The notes under the pieces were generated by a model. That model saw only the letters and a program-made list of their open reading frames with translations. It was not told the origin of the DNA and did no database searches. From Archivesica marissinica (lineage: Eukaryota > Mollusca > Bivalvia > Venerida > Vesicomyidae): a stretch of DNA of 64,000 bases. Below, one piece after another: positions 23,400-34,738 of the stretch (its first letter is position 1; each line of letters starts with the position of its first letter). The stretch is from assembly GCA_014843695.1 (NCBI GenBank), contig CM026403.1:72742152-72806151 (forward strand), in the 5' to 3' direction. A program made the position numbers and the translations under genes.

Positions 23400-25195
23400 A
23401 TCAGATACCACCGAAACTAAACCTGAGAATTTCAAGTGTGAATTGTTGAATTGATAAAACTTCAGAATTTAAAGCAGCACATATAAAACCGGGTGTCACT
23501 TGCGGCACTGAGTCATGGTTACGAGCGATAACACCTGGAAAGCAACCATCAAATTCCATTAAAAATTCTGAAATATTTTCTGAAGAATATACTTGTCTAT
23601 AGAAATGACCGAATTACCCGCTGTGGTGGGGATTTCGTTGCTATTCTAACGAACATAACATCAGTGGAATCCATTGTATTTATATCAGACTACAAGTTAG
23701 AACTTGTGTGAAAGTCACAGAAAAATTTATAGATTTGAACATTCTACATGCCGAAACGAACCACTAGACAATTTGACTAAATCATTAGAACTATTGATAA
23801 ATTTATCTGGAGAATTTTAATTGTCCATAATTATATCGATTGTGAACAACTTTACAATCGGCACAAATAACGTACAAGACAAGTGTGTTCAACAACATTT
23901 AATTTACAAAAATGTACATTGCATCTGAACAAAATATCACACCATAATGAAGTCGCCACGATTTAACTTTTGCATCAGTAATAAAATCTACTGCAAATGT
24001 ACCAGGAATCTCTAACCATGACATAGTGGTAATTGACCATGTTATATAAATAGCAAGGTGTATAGGTTAAATAAAGCACAAAGTGGGAAACTATTAAAGA
24101 CGACTAGTAACATTTCAGAATAATTACAAGACAAAGTGGGTCCTACGCTCTCTATTAGAAATAGTTTTAGCATTGAGGAACTGTAGTCAATCTTCAAAAG
24201 TGGCATCCATAAAACAATTTGAAAAGAATGTTCCCTCTACAATGCATAAGAATAAAAGAAACCTACATTTGTTAAATATAGACATTAAGAAATCACTAAA
24301 ACGGAAAGCCCAACAAGTGTCGCATATAAAATATTGGAACATTTTTTGAACAATTTGAAAAGCACAATATTCTTACTAATCTAATTCAACGTGTTCTGGA
24401 TTTTCCACAGAAACTCAACTTTTAGTCACCATGCACGATCTACTAACAGTCTTCGACAGCAAACAAGTCGATTGGCACTTCTGGATTTCAGTAAAGCCTT
24501 CGATTCAGTGTCACATGGCCATCTCCTTCATAAGTCTTAAGATCTCAAACCAAGTTGTGATAGCGTAGTGGATGCACGTTCTCTTCAGGTGCGAAAGGTC
24601 CGGAGTTCGAGCCCCGCTGGAGCCGTTACGATTGTGCCCTTAGGCAAGGCATTTAAATTCCACGTTGCCTCTTCTCTCTCCCTCGTGGCAATGGATTCCA
24701 TCAGGATAGAGGTATCGAGAGCGATTAATATAAGTTGTAAGAACCTATTTCGCAATCGAGCTAAAATAAATTTGTATAAACTAAACTATCTCAAACCACG
24801 GGATTAAAAGGCCAATTGCATCAGTGGTTGTCTTCATTTATGAAATACCAGTTGAATCGGTAAATTTTAACACATACAAAGACTCGGTGCTCGGTTTATC
24901 AACAACGATTATAGAAGATGGCTGCGTTACAAACATGTTAAAAGGCCTGAAACTGGACACCCTACAAGAGCGCCGAGCCTACGACAGACTGGTGATGCTG
25001 TACAAGATAGCAGTGGGTATGGTGCTGGCAGCAGATCCTGAACATTACCTGAAAAAACAACGCGATAAGCGAGCTGTGAAAGTTAAACAATTCAAAGACT
25101 TTGATTCAGTAAATATCGTCAAACACCACCTGGATGATTGTATAATGTTTGCAATGACTAGAGGACGCCCGAAGCATATATACCAGTAATGGTCC
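23400..25195 (+). pseudogene. Decayed non-LTR (LINE) retrotransposon
   Basis: In broken frames I read an endonuclease part near 23410-23770 (SEFKAAHIKPG, CGTESWL, then a GGG stretch) and reverse-transcriptase signatures near 24370-24540 (ALLDFSKAFDSVSH). After the SINE the RT continues at about 24799 (GIKG, HQWLSSFMKY). A C-terminal segment near 24930-25090 reads MLKGLKLDTLQERRAYDRL and LYKIAVGMVL, as in LINE C-termini. Many stops and frameshifts mean it is not functional. The class is non-LTR; the clade is not decided. Confidence 0.7.
24553..24787 (+). mobile_element. SINE-A, full copy inside the LINE
   Basis: Flanked by a perfect 11-bp target duplication, ATCTCAAACCA (24542-24552 and 24788-24798). 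The head has GATAGCGTAGTGGATGC as an A-box region and GGAGTTCGAGCCCCG as a B-box. The body reads GGCAAGGCATTTAAATTCCA, and the tail ATCGAGCTAAAATAAATTTG. The insertion splits the RT domain of the LINE, so it is younger than that element. Confidence 0.85.
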
Positions 25196-25399
25196 TGCTA
25201 CGTAATTCAATAGATACAGATCATTAAGAAAATAGCCGGAAATACCCCAAATTCGAACACCACGCCCGTCATGGACCAACCTGCACAGACGCATCGTTCT
25301 ATTTTCGAGCTATATAAAATACCTTTGACAGGATTTGCTCTTCCGACTTCGTATCAGGTTATGTCGGTCTTTTTGTTGTAGTAAAACTATATTTTACGT

Positions 25400-27217
25400 A
25401 GATTGTAATCACTTTTTATTATTCTCACTAGTTTTTAATACCATATATTGAATTGTTATATGTTTTCGCTATTCATCCACTTTGGTGAATCGTTTATTGT
25501 ATATTATTCACAGATTACAGGTTATTGTGGCCATAAAAAGGCAGAGTGCAACACTCTGTCTCTCGTGTACCAGGTGCACTCAGGAATATGACTACAGTGT
25601 GTGCATTACCTGGTCCAATGAGAGTTGGTCGTTAGCAAGGGATAGACGGTCGTATAAATCTAAAATTTGGGATAGGAAGGAATCCGATCAATAGACGAGG
25701 ATTGTCTGTCCGGTCACTGGACTGGACAGTGCGTAGTGATCATAGATCCTGAACTCTTCCTAGTCGATTTCATCATCGTCGAGTAATCATCATAGGGACA
25801 GGTCACCTTATCGCAGGAAAGAACCAAAAGGCCAATTCCTTGTTACAGAATATGACTAGCCAATTACAGTTATCCTCTGGTTTTGCTGCTTCAACTCTAC
25901 AGCCTCCTCCTAATAAGTGTGGCAACAGACCTACAGCTACATCCCCTGCATCTAGATCTTCATCTGGCTCTACTAGGGGATACTGCTTCCAAGCCGAGAT
26001 CTAGATCTCCTAGACCAGCAGTACATCGTTCGGAACCTTCTGACGTAGTATCAGTCTTCGCACAGTCCAATGATTCGATGATGAATCCAGTTATCCTACT
26101 CCAATGGGTATTCCACTGACGGTCAATACCCTAGGAAAAGAACTGTTGCCCCGACAGAAGAATTTAATTGTGCTGACGAATTTGAAGAAGGTGCATTCTC
26201 TCGATAAGGGTATCATATTTTAGAGGCCTTTAGGTTTTTATGCGACCAGTTTTGTACCAAACCAGCCTACATGTATTCCAACAAGTCAGTTGTTTCTCTT
26301 TTTAAGAAAATGAACAAGGAAGAGATAGAACCACCCAGATATTCTACCTTGGAGAGGCTAGAGAAGCATCCTCTACCAGGTTGGAACTTTACGGCTACTT
26401 CTATGAAGTTTCTTTTCTCATCTTCACTATACAGGATTCACTCGGAAACATTCCCAGTGAAGTCCCCACAAGTTGGCGTGGCTGCAGCCAGAGTACCTCT
26501 CAAGGCCCCATCATCCCATTCTATTGCATTCAAAACTCTGGAGAAGTGGGAATCGAAAACTAGAATGTTAGTAGCAGTAGCATGTCATGTGGATATTTGA
26601 TCAGCCTCTACATTCGCTCTGAGTAATCAATTTCTCCTCTTGTTCTTAGGAGATTGATGGAGGCTAAGACTACACTAGAAATTCAATTGCTCTTTCTTTG
26701 GAGACAGAGCTGTTAAGAGCCCACAGAGACTCGTGCTAAATACCAAGATGCATATTCTTCATAGCAAAGACATATTGAGAACAGCTCCATGGAAGTCTTC
26801 TTTTCTTTTTTTGAGGTCTTATTAAGGATGTTGCAGAAACCGACATGATATATCAGACTCTAACAGATAGAGCATTTTCAAATGGAAAACACCATGTCAA
26901 TCTGCACCTCTGTGAAACTACAGGATTATGCGGTGTCTCTAGTCCTGGCAGACGGCTATTTTCACATCTTGATTTACCCTTGAGTCACGGAAGTTTCTTC
27001 GTTTCACTGTAGGAAGCCCAATATTTTTAGTTTCGTGGTCTCCCCTTCGGACAATCAACAGCTCCTCGGGTGTTCACGAAAGTATGTTCTCATTTACGCA
27101 ATCTAAGCGTTTCCATATTACAGTATTTCGATGATTGACTCCTTCACCAAGTAAATCGTCTATATCTCAATCAATCTCTTCCCACTTCGTGAACAGAGAT
27201 TATCAAATTTGGCCTAG
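25400..27217 (+). pseudogene. DIRS-like retrotransposon, 5' part (decayed)
   Basis: Broken frames. The first part (to about 26700) is gag-like with a Ser/Arg/Pro-rich stretch (KPRSRSPRPAV) and a segment reading FKTLEKWESKTRMLV. Near 26930-27140 reverse-transcriptase motifs of the DIRS type appear across frames: LADGYFHI, then FGQSTAPRVFTKV and LQYFDD. The element is interrupted at 27218 by the gypsy element. The RT reading resumes exactly at 34739 after the 4-bp target duplication (KFGLV then PNRSKSELFPSQ). It is too decayed to be functional. Confidence 0.65.
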
Positions 27218-27751
27218 TGTAACAATACGAGCATATTGTACCTGTATATATCGAGATAATTAGTTTAACCATAGGCTACTAAATATATGCACATTGTCAT
27301 TTATTGACAATTGGTTTTAACCTTGTGATAAGAATCTATCGGACAAGTTGGACCACATTCAGCTTGTTATTACGTAGTTTCACCGTAAGCTACGAAATAT
27401 AAGCGATAGTCATCAAGCGTGTGCACACCTTATGTCAGTTATTAATGTGTAGCCTCATTATTAATTAGTAGCCCCAAGATATGACTATCCACGTACTTTT
27501 AGAATATCCTTATAAATACCAGACGACAGATACAATAAGCAGGGAGATAGCGAAGAGATACAATTATACGGAGATGGAATAAGAGACAGTTAATCTATGA
27601 GTGGAGTAGAGTCTCAGACGAAGTGTGGCTCCGACACATTATGAGAACGCACGTTAAGGCTCAGTTATGCTAGCTTGGGTTATGAACGAAATAAACTGAT
27701 TTTAAAACACAACGCGAAGTTACTATTATGTTCCCGGCTTGTCGTGTTACA
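27218..27751 (+). repeat. Left LTR of the gypsy element
   Basis: 534 bp from TGTAACAATACG to GTCGTGTTACA. It contains CCTTATAAATACC near 27510, a possible TATA-type promoter, and is longer than the right LTR because that one has lost about 68 bp. Confidence 0.9.
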
Positions 27752-27761
27752 CAAGACGCTT

Positions 27762-27785
27762 TGGTGCCGTCTAGAGGATTCGAAC
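27762..27785 (+). promoter_or_regulatory. Primer-binding site, complementary to a tRNA 3' end
   Basis: Starts TGGTGCCGTCTAGAGG ten bases after the LTR. Its reverse complement reads as a tRNA T-loop (GTTCGAATCC), T-stem and acceptor strand ending ACGGCACCA, so 24 nt match the expected layout of one tRNA 3' end. The acceptor strand would pair with GCCGTCT; the amino acid is not assigned. Confidence 0.75.
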
Positions 27786-27917
27786 AAAGTTCATGGACTA
27801 CATTCCGAGGCGCATTGAGGACTACACCTGGCGATATATACTGATATATGACAGAATTCGACAACAGCTGTTTCAAGTATGTAAGTCCTCTTCTTTCTCT
27901 AAAAACACTAGTTAAAA

Positions 27918-29663
27918 ATGGCTCAGGAACCAAAAATACCACAAATCAATGTTAATGTTGATGTTAAGGGTTTGGCGAATGCAATAGGCCTTCAAAATGA
28001 TCTCAGAATTTTGATTCCGCACAATTATTTTGGCGATCCCAAAGAATTCCGAAATTGGGTTAAACAAATAGAAAAATATTCATGAATGAATGAAACACCC
28101 GAAGATAAAAGTCAAGATGGTTGCATATAAAACTAGGGCTGGCCCAGTTAGTGATTTCATAGAACGATACATCACCACGTACCCTGACAACACTTGGGCG
28201 GAACTGAAGCGTGAGCTTATGACTAGATTCGCAGAAATTGCAGTTCCTGAACAAGCTTTAAGAATGCTAAAAACTATCAAGCAAATGAAAGACGAAAATG
28301 TTCAGTGTTACGCTGAGCGTGTGCTGTCTGTAGCTACAGACTCGTTTGATGGTCAACCTGGGGGGATGCAGGCCTATGAATTACAAGTCATTGGTTACTT
28401 TAGTGAGGGCTTATACTATTATTATCACAGGGATTCGGCACGTTTGGGGCTACTAGTATATATATTTAAGTACAGGGATTCTACTCTGTGGGATGTCAGA
28501 TTTCGCATCGATCAGTAAAATGGCCATATCTGAAACAATTTTGTATAAAGCTGTCCAAATATAACGCCTATCCCGAGTCTTTATATTGTTCTTCAAATAA
28601 AACACAACTTTAAGCTGCATGCATGTTTCCACTAACCTGTATGTTTATTCGGCAAAAATGTACGTCAAAAAGAGATTTCGTAGCATTTTCAATTTGTTTT
28701 GAAAAATTCTAAAGCGGCGCAATTCGCGTTGAAACGAGCGTTCTGATTGGATTATGATTGTTCTTCATATATAAAAAAACATCTTGTTACATTCTAATAA
28801 TCCAATCAGAACGCTCGTTTCAACGCTGGTTTCAACGCGAATTGCGCCGCTTTAGAAATGTTCAAAACAAATTGAAAATGCTACGAAATCTCTTGACGTA
28901 CATTTTTGCCGAATAAACCTACACGTTAGTGGAAACCACATTTTATTGATAATGTTATTCACAGTTAAAACTCTCCCGTCGAAGATTTTTTGTTGTTGCT
29001 GACAGAACCCGTGTCCTAGTATGGAAATGTGACCTGCTATGGCCATGTATGTGGCAATTGTTTGCAAAGTATACATGCATGCAGCTTAAAGTTGTGTTTT
29101 ATTTGAAGAACATATAAAGACTCGGGATAGGCGTTATATTTGGACAGCTTTGTACAAAATTGTTTCAGATATGGCCATTTTACTGATCGATGCGAAATCT
29201 GACATCCCACAGAGTAGAATCCCTGTACTTAAATATATATACTAGTACCCCCAAACGTGCCGAATCCCTGTGATTATTATATGCAATTCAAGCTGTTGAG
29301 AGAGAAAACCTTCAAGCTGCAATCTGTACTTGTATTGAAGAGCAAAACTTGAGGAAACTGTTCAAGAATAAAACAAGTAGGGAGTATGGATTAAAACGGG
29401 ATGATAATGGGTTTAGAACTGAGGAACCCATGGACGTAGACCAGTTTAGGCCGACTAGGACATGCCATATTTGCAAGCGAAAAGGTCACACTGCGGCTTT
29501 CTGTAGACGAGAACAGAGCCAGCCGGTTAATGTGGTAGAGAACAAACCACGTTGTTACTTTTGTGGGAAATTCGGTCACATTAAGAGATTCTGTCATGAA
29601 TATGCCCGAGCAAATTCAACGCAAACTAGAGGAACTTTAAACGAGATTCCTCCCCTAGTTTAA
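27918..29663 (+). pseudogene. gypsy gag, broken
   Basis: Capsid-precursor gene of the LTR element. The first frame (27918-28085, beginning MAQEPKIPQINVNVDVKG) ends at a TGA. Homologous reading continues in another frame from about 28090 (FIERYITTYPDNTWAELKRE), is cut by the insertion at 28426-29272, and continues in a third frame. The last part (to 29663) has two CCHC zinc knuckles, CHICKRKGHTAAFC and CYFCGKFGHIKRFC, typical of nucleocapsid. The gene thus carries a premature stop, at least two frameshifts and an insertion. Confidence 0.8.
28426..29272. mobile_element. 847-bp foldback element in gag (8-bp TSD)
   Basis: Flanked by a perfect 8-bp duplication ATTATTAT (28418-28425 and 29273-29280). 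Ends CACAGGGATTCGGCACGTTT and its reverse complement. The arms pair over most of the length: 28426-28760 with about 28797-29272. The right arm holds roughly 120 extra bases near 28945-29065. There is no coding capacity. The 8-bp duplication suggests mobilisation by a hAT-type transposase. It is younger than the gypsy copy. Confidence 0.88.
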
Positions 29664-30550
29664 GGACTGCCCCGGGGAGTGTAAAACATGTTTACCTTAT
29701 TGACAATGTTATTAGTCCAAACACCGCTCCGATTAAAATATTTGGTAAACATTATAAGGCTTTAATTGACACTGGTGCTGAAGTGAGTTTGATACATACA
29801 ACTGTGTACCAGTCCCTCCCGTTTAAACCAAGGTTAACAAAGACAAATTCGGTTCTTAAATCAGTCAATGGGGGACAACTAAGTGTGTTAGGGATGATAA
29901 AATTACCATTCTCAATAGGTGGGATGAGAATTAACCATACCTTCATTGTAGCGTCTGGCATAAACAAAAATGTTATCTTAGGTAAAGATTGGTTAAGCAA
30001 GTTTGGCGTTAGATTGTATTTTGATTTGCAAAATTTAAGAATCGGTAAAACATATGTACCTTTGCAACATGACATACGCATTCACGCATTGGTTAGGTTA
30101 AAAGCAGACCTAGTTATGAAACCACAAACATCGTATAGGTGTACTGGTAAAATGCAAAGAAGAAAACAGTTTGGTCCCTCATGTTATGATATTTCACAGA
30201 TTACCGAGGGTTATGTTGCCCCCGAACCTGGAGTATTAATACCAAACTGTTTAGTAAACGTCAAGAAAAATAGAAAGCTACCATTAATGATTGTTAATAG
30301 TACAACTAAGTGTATTCATTTAAAGAAAAACTGTATTGTTGCTAAAGCTGAAAAGATTAGCGATATGAATACAATAAATAGTGTTGAAAAGACAAATAAG
30401 GATTTAGCACAAATCAATTCCGTACAGAAACAACAACCTGATAGTAAAGGTGATGAGTGGCTGGACAACGTAAATTGTCCTGATGAACATACTGACGAAA
30501 TAAAACGACTACTTACACAAAATAGAGATATTTTTGCTATAAATGACTGA
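29630..30550 (+). pseudogene. gypsy aspartic protease and pol N-terminal part
   Basis: Open frame in -1 relative to gag. The retropepsin active site LIDTGAEVSLI is at 29762-29794, and the later ILGKDWLSKFG near 29978-30008 is the usual flap-to-C-terminal segment. The frame ends at 30550 (RDIFAIND then stop). The RT continues in a different frame overlapping by 8 bp, so pol has a frameshift here. Confidence 0.8.
29636..29679 (+). promoter_or_regulatory. Candidate -1 frameshift signal between gag and pol
   Basis: TTTAAAC at 29636-29642 is in the gag frame as T-TTA-AAC, a canonical slippery heptamer. Seven bases later CTCCCC (29650-29655) can pair with GGGGAG (29674-29679). The protease frame is the -1 frame relative to gag, and is open from about 29630, overlapping the gag end (stop at 29661). 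Confidence 0.7.
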
Positions 30551-32483
30551 ACTGACACAGACCGACACAGTAATTATGGACATTGACACGAAAGACGATG
30601 ACCCTATTAGGAAAAAGCCATACTTTACGCCTTTGAATAATAGACCTGTGGTTGATAAAGCTGTTGATGATATGTTGTCTACAGGTATTATACGACCTTC
30701 AGTGTCACCTTGGAGCAGCCCTATTGTCATTGTTCCCAAAAAGGATAGTTCTAAGCGGTTTTGCTGTGATTTCAGAAAGTTGAATGTTGTTACAAAACCA
30801 AATAGCTTCCCATTACCTAAAATAAATGAAATTCTAGCGCTTCTGGGTGGTTCTAAGTACTTCAGTGCTTTGGATTGTCGCCAAGGCTATTTTCAAGTCA
30901 AGATGTCTGATGTTAGTCGAGAAAAGACTGCATTTTGTTGTTTTAGGGGCTTGTTTGAGTTCAATGTCATGCCTTTTGGCCTGTGTAATGCCCCAGCAAA
31001 ATTCCAAGAATTGATGGGAATTGTCTTACGAGATTGCGCAATGTTTGCGCTCCCATATCTTGACGACATCCTTGTCTTTAGTTCTAGTTTGCAGGGCCAT
31101 TTCCAACATCTTGAGTATGTGTTTGCTAAATTGAGAGAACATAATTTGAAATTGAAGCCTACTAAATGTCATTTTGTCCAGTCCGAAGTTAATTATTTAG
31201 GTTTCATTGTTAGTGGCCAAGCAATAAAGCCAGATTCTAGTAAAGTAGAAACTATTAGAAGTTTGCCAAGACCAAAATGTGTAAGAGACATTCGTGCATT
31301 TATCGGGATGACGTCATGCTACAGAAGAATCATTCCACAATTTTCAAAGATAGCTGAACCTCTCATCGCACTCACAAGGAAGTATGCCAGGTTCAAATGG
31401 GACGACAGATGCGAACAAAGTTTTCAGCAGCTGAAAGATGATTTGACAAAAATACCATTATTAGGTTACGCAGATGTAAATAAGCCTTACAAAATTTACA
31501 CAGATGCAAGCGACGAAGCAATAGGCGCAGTTCTAGTTCAAGACTGTGGTCCTGAAGACAGTATAGTTCCAGGAATACCACATGAAAAGCCCCTACATTT
31601 CTATTCACACAAACTCAGTAAAACACAACGTAAGTGGAGTGTAATAGAACGTGAAGCATTTAGTATTAAGATGGCACTGGAAAAATTTGACCCTTATGTA
31701 CATGGTTGCCACGTAACCTTGTATACCGACCATAAACCTTGTATCTACCTTCTATCATCACCTATGCAAAATAGAAAAATTCAACAATGGGCACTTTGTG
31801 TTGCTGGTTATGATGTTGAGATTAAGTGGTTAGCTGGAAAACGTAACACGGTTGCAGATATGTTAAGCAGGATAAACCATGCGGAACCAGAAACAGAGGA
31901 TTCTGACGATGGTGTAGACATTCCGGATAACACCCTACGGGTTAATGTTGTTAACTCCAACATGATACAGCCCAGTCAATTTGTGAGCAACGCTACTGAA
32001 GGCGCTGCTAAAGTAAATATGACAAAGCCAGATCTAGATATCCCCGACATAAACATGTCAGATGAGCAGGGGAAAGATGAGATTTGCCAAGATATCATAA
32101 AGCAGCTGCACAGCAATGACCCTCCAAAGGATGACCCCGAACTCGATGTAAAGCCCCCAGGCAATATTCATGTGGAACCTGATATACCGATAAAAGAGGC
32201 AGACTCAAATTCTGATACAGATGCAGATAATAAGGAACCTGCCTTTAAAAAGTTCCGATTTGAGAGAAGCGATTCATCTTCATTGTCTGATGATGACATT
32301 CCATTGGCTGAAATAGCTAAGAAATTGCGACGACGTAAGATCCACATGAAAGGTGCGAAGACTGACCCATATGATGAAGGCAATATGGAAATCGATGGAC
32401 TGACGTCGTCGAACACATCTGAGCATGAACATAAGGTGTCCAATGTGATTAATCTTGTTAAAGCGCTAAGCGTGCTCTTGTAG
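30543..32483 (+). pseudogene. gypsy reverse transcriptase and RNase H, integrase missing
   Basis: 646-codon frame. RT motifs in order: SALDCRQGYFQVKM, NVMPFGLCNAPAKFQELM, then the catalytic YLDD at 31056-31067 (LPYLDDILVFS). RNase H follows (YTDASDEAIGAVLVQ, YTDHKPCIYLL, GKRNTVADMLSRI). Where integrase should come, the frame passes instead into acidic linker (EQGKDEICQDIIKQLHS) and a basic/acidic tail (SDDDIPLAEIAKKLRRRK). No HHCC or DDE integrase signature is present. I infer an internal deletion that removed integrase but stayed in frame. Confidence 0.85.
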
Positions 32484-32623
32484 GTTGCTTAAACAAAGCA
32501 AAGTTTATAGGTAACACATGAGAATGGTCCATATTGTGATATGAACTATAGTCCTTATTACTTATCATTATTCAGTGATGATAAATTAGCTCTGGTATTC
32601 TTATATGTTACAGATTTATCATC

Positions 32624-33623
32624 ATGACGTGCTTACCCTTGAGTCTGATATGCCTAGCAATTGGCTGTACGTTTATTACTTCGTACGAAGTAAGAGAGAA
32701 TACAATATATTTGAAATCAAACGACGTTAGTTCGACAAAATCAACATGGAAGATCGCGATGATCTTAGACCTGACGACGTACCGACGTTTTATGGACGGC
32801 TTATCAAACAATTTAAACGACGTAATTTCCATTAATCGATGGGGCAGATACCAAGACTAGTTTAATTCATTACCAACTTGAAGGTCCTGGTTTAGCAATT
32901 AATAGAGAAAGAACCCGTTATGCAATTTTAACTGAACATGAACTATTGTTATGTTCCGAAGGTAATTTTAATTATTGTCGAATAGATTCTCCCGTTTACG
33001 CCGTAGCGTTTTCTAATGATTGCATTTTAAATTTGTTTCTGCAAAGCAAAGTTAGTACTAGCAAATATTGTCACGAGCAGGTTTACACCGGACAATATTT
33101 GCCTAGGGCACAATACCTAAGTCATGGTACGTGGTTGATAATAACTGGTAAATTGCTCCGTTTTGCGTTAACATGTATCGATCTAAATCAACAGAATGAA
33201 CCAAAAACAGTTAAACCTCCATTTGATATAATACGACTACCGTTGACTTGCAGTGCAAAGGGTGACTTCATATCTTTGAATGCATATTTTGAAAAAGAAT
33301 CAGATCTGTTAATAACGGGTTCAATGTATATGTATTCAATAATTGCATTCGCCTTATCTATAACACTTGACATCATTTTATATGTTTACTGTCATGCTAG
33401 AATTAGAATATTAACATGGTGTAAAAACCGAGCTAGATTTACTAGTGTGAAGAGACTCAGAAGGGGCACGAAAGAACGGTATGTTGAGGCGACCCCTGAG
33501 GGGGCGGAACTAAATGACTTTCCGTTGGAGGACGTTCTTCCTTCAGCACCTCTAAAGACTGCCGGGGATGGAGACAACAATAAAGCTAATTATGTGCTGC
33601 TGTACCCATCAATCAAGACTTAG
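32624..33623 (+). pseudogene. env-like gene remnant
   Basis: Two frames. 32624-32857 starts with a hydrophobic signal-peptide-like stretch (LSLICLAIGCTFITS). The second is open from about 32863 and ends at 33623; it contains several cysteines in an ectodomain-like part, then a membrane segment near 33325-33390 (SIIAFALSITLDIILYVY) and a basic cytoplasmic tail. A CAG acceptor with an upstream pyrimidine-rich tract (32611-32613) precedes the first ATG, as expected if it were expressed from a spliced RNA. Order after pol and topology suggest an envelope glycoprotein as in env-bearing gypsy elements. It is shorter than usual and frameshifted, hence defective. No specific family was assigned. Confidence 0.55.
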
Positions 33624-33760
33624 CATGTTCTACAATAGTTATGAACAGGAACAATGTACTTTACAAAGGAGATGTCCTTTGCAAGAAGACTGTGTATATA
33701 GTTGGAATATATATATATTAATGGAATATAATCGACCATTAATTTAATGAAAATACGGAG

Positions 33761-34120
33761 GTGTACTTCCGTGGGAAGATAATTACTCAGAACACTATAC
33801 ATACTTGTAATACTCCTTTGCAAACAGTGCAGAGACTATGCAGATTATTTCCAGGAATCTCGTTGGAAGATTTGGACAGTGTATCTGAGGATAGTGATTT
33901 CAAGAACAATTTCGACGATGATGTCCGTGATTATACGACTTTCGTCCACGTCAGTAGACGGTTCCGGATTACCAAACTACATTGGCTATTAAAAGGAGAT
34001 CGGTGCGACAAACATAAACCAGAACTTTTTCCAAAACAACCACGGATAAAAGACTACGCGGTTTTAACAATTTATGAAATTATTCTGGGGAGAGAGGATT
34101 TGAAATTTATTGTACACTGA
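33761..34120 (+). CDS. Unknown small ORF before the right LTR
   Basis: 119 codons between the env-like remnant and the polypurine tract. I do not recognise a domain. It is hydrophilic with an acidic middle (SVSEDSDFKNNFDDDVRDY) and a basic/aromatic C-terminal half (RRFRITKLHWLLKG). It has no signal peptide or membrane segment. It could be an accessory frame of the element or simply a remnant. Confidence 0.35.
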   Translation: MYFRGKIITQNTIHTCNTPLQTVQRLCRLFPGISLEDLDSVSEDSDFKNNFDDDVRDYTTFVHVSRRFRITKLHWLLKGDRCDKHKPELFPKQPRIKDYAVLTIYEIILGREDLKFIVH

Positions 34121-34262
34121 GCATATTTTTGTGCATCGTTCTATTGAATTAGGTCCTTCCAATAGATTTTTGTTTTTATTAGATTTTTGTTTTTAACATA
34201 ATGATATAGCTTCCTTAAATAAAAAATATTCATAATATTTTTATTTTGTACATAGGGGCGAA

Positions 34263-34738
34263 TGTAACAATACGAGCATATTGTACCTGTATATATCAAG
34301 ATAATTAGTTTAACCATAGGCTACTAAATATGTGCACATTGTCATTTATTGACAATTGGTTTTAACCTTGTGATAAGAATCTATCGGACAAGTTGGACCA
34401 AGTTCAGCTTGTTATTACGTAGTTTCAACGTTCATTATTAATTAGTAGCCCCAAGATATGACTATCCACGTACTTTTAGAATATCCTTATAAATACCGGA
34501 CGACAGATACAATAAGCAGGGAGATAGAAAGAGATAGCGAAGAGATACAATTATACGGAGTTGGAATAAGAGACAGTTAAGCTAAGAGTGGAGTAGAGTC
34601 TCAGACGAAGTGTGGCTCCGACACATTATGAGAACGCACGTTAAGGCTCAGTTATGCTAGCTTGGGTTATGAACGAAATAAACTGATTTTAAAACACAAC
34701 GCGAAGTTACTATTATGTTCCCGGCTTGTCGTGTTACA
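34263..34738 (+). repeat. Right LTR of the gypsy element
   Basis: 476 bp. Preceded by the purine-rich TAGGGGCGAA, a candidate polypurine tract. It lacks about 68 bp present in the left LTR (around GTAAGCTACGAAATATAAGC) and has an extra GAAAGAGATA. Confidence 0.9.

Larger units (their letters stand above)
27218..34738 (+). mobile_element. Ty3/gypsy LTR retrotransposon with env-like remnant
   Basis: Two LTRs (27218-27751 and 34263-34738), both starting TGTAACAATACGAGC and ending GTCGTGTTACA, with a 4-bp target duplication CTAG at 27214-27217 and 34739-34742. Between them lie, in order: primer-binding site, broken gag with two zinc knuckles, protease, reverse transcriptase plus RNase H, no integrase, env-like fragments and a small unknown frame. 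The LTRs differ by about eight substitutions by eye plus a deletion of about 68 bp and a 10-bp insertion in the right LTR. An 847-bp foldback element interrupts gag. The copy is defective, an old genomic relic. Confidence 0.9.

Noticed and set aside
24824..25189. 121-codon frame as a host gene
   Set aside because: It contains the LINE C-terminal motif (LQERRAYDRLVMLYKIAVG) and is out of frame with the RT.
28852..29076. 74-codon minus-strand frame
   Set aside because: Lies in the arm of the foldback element; no homologue recognised.
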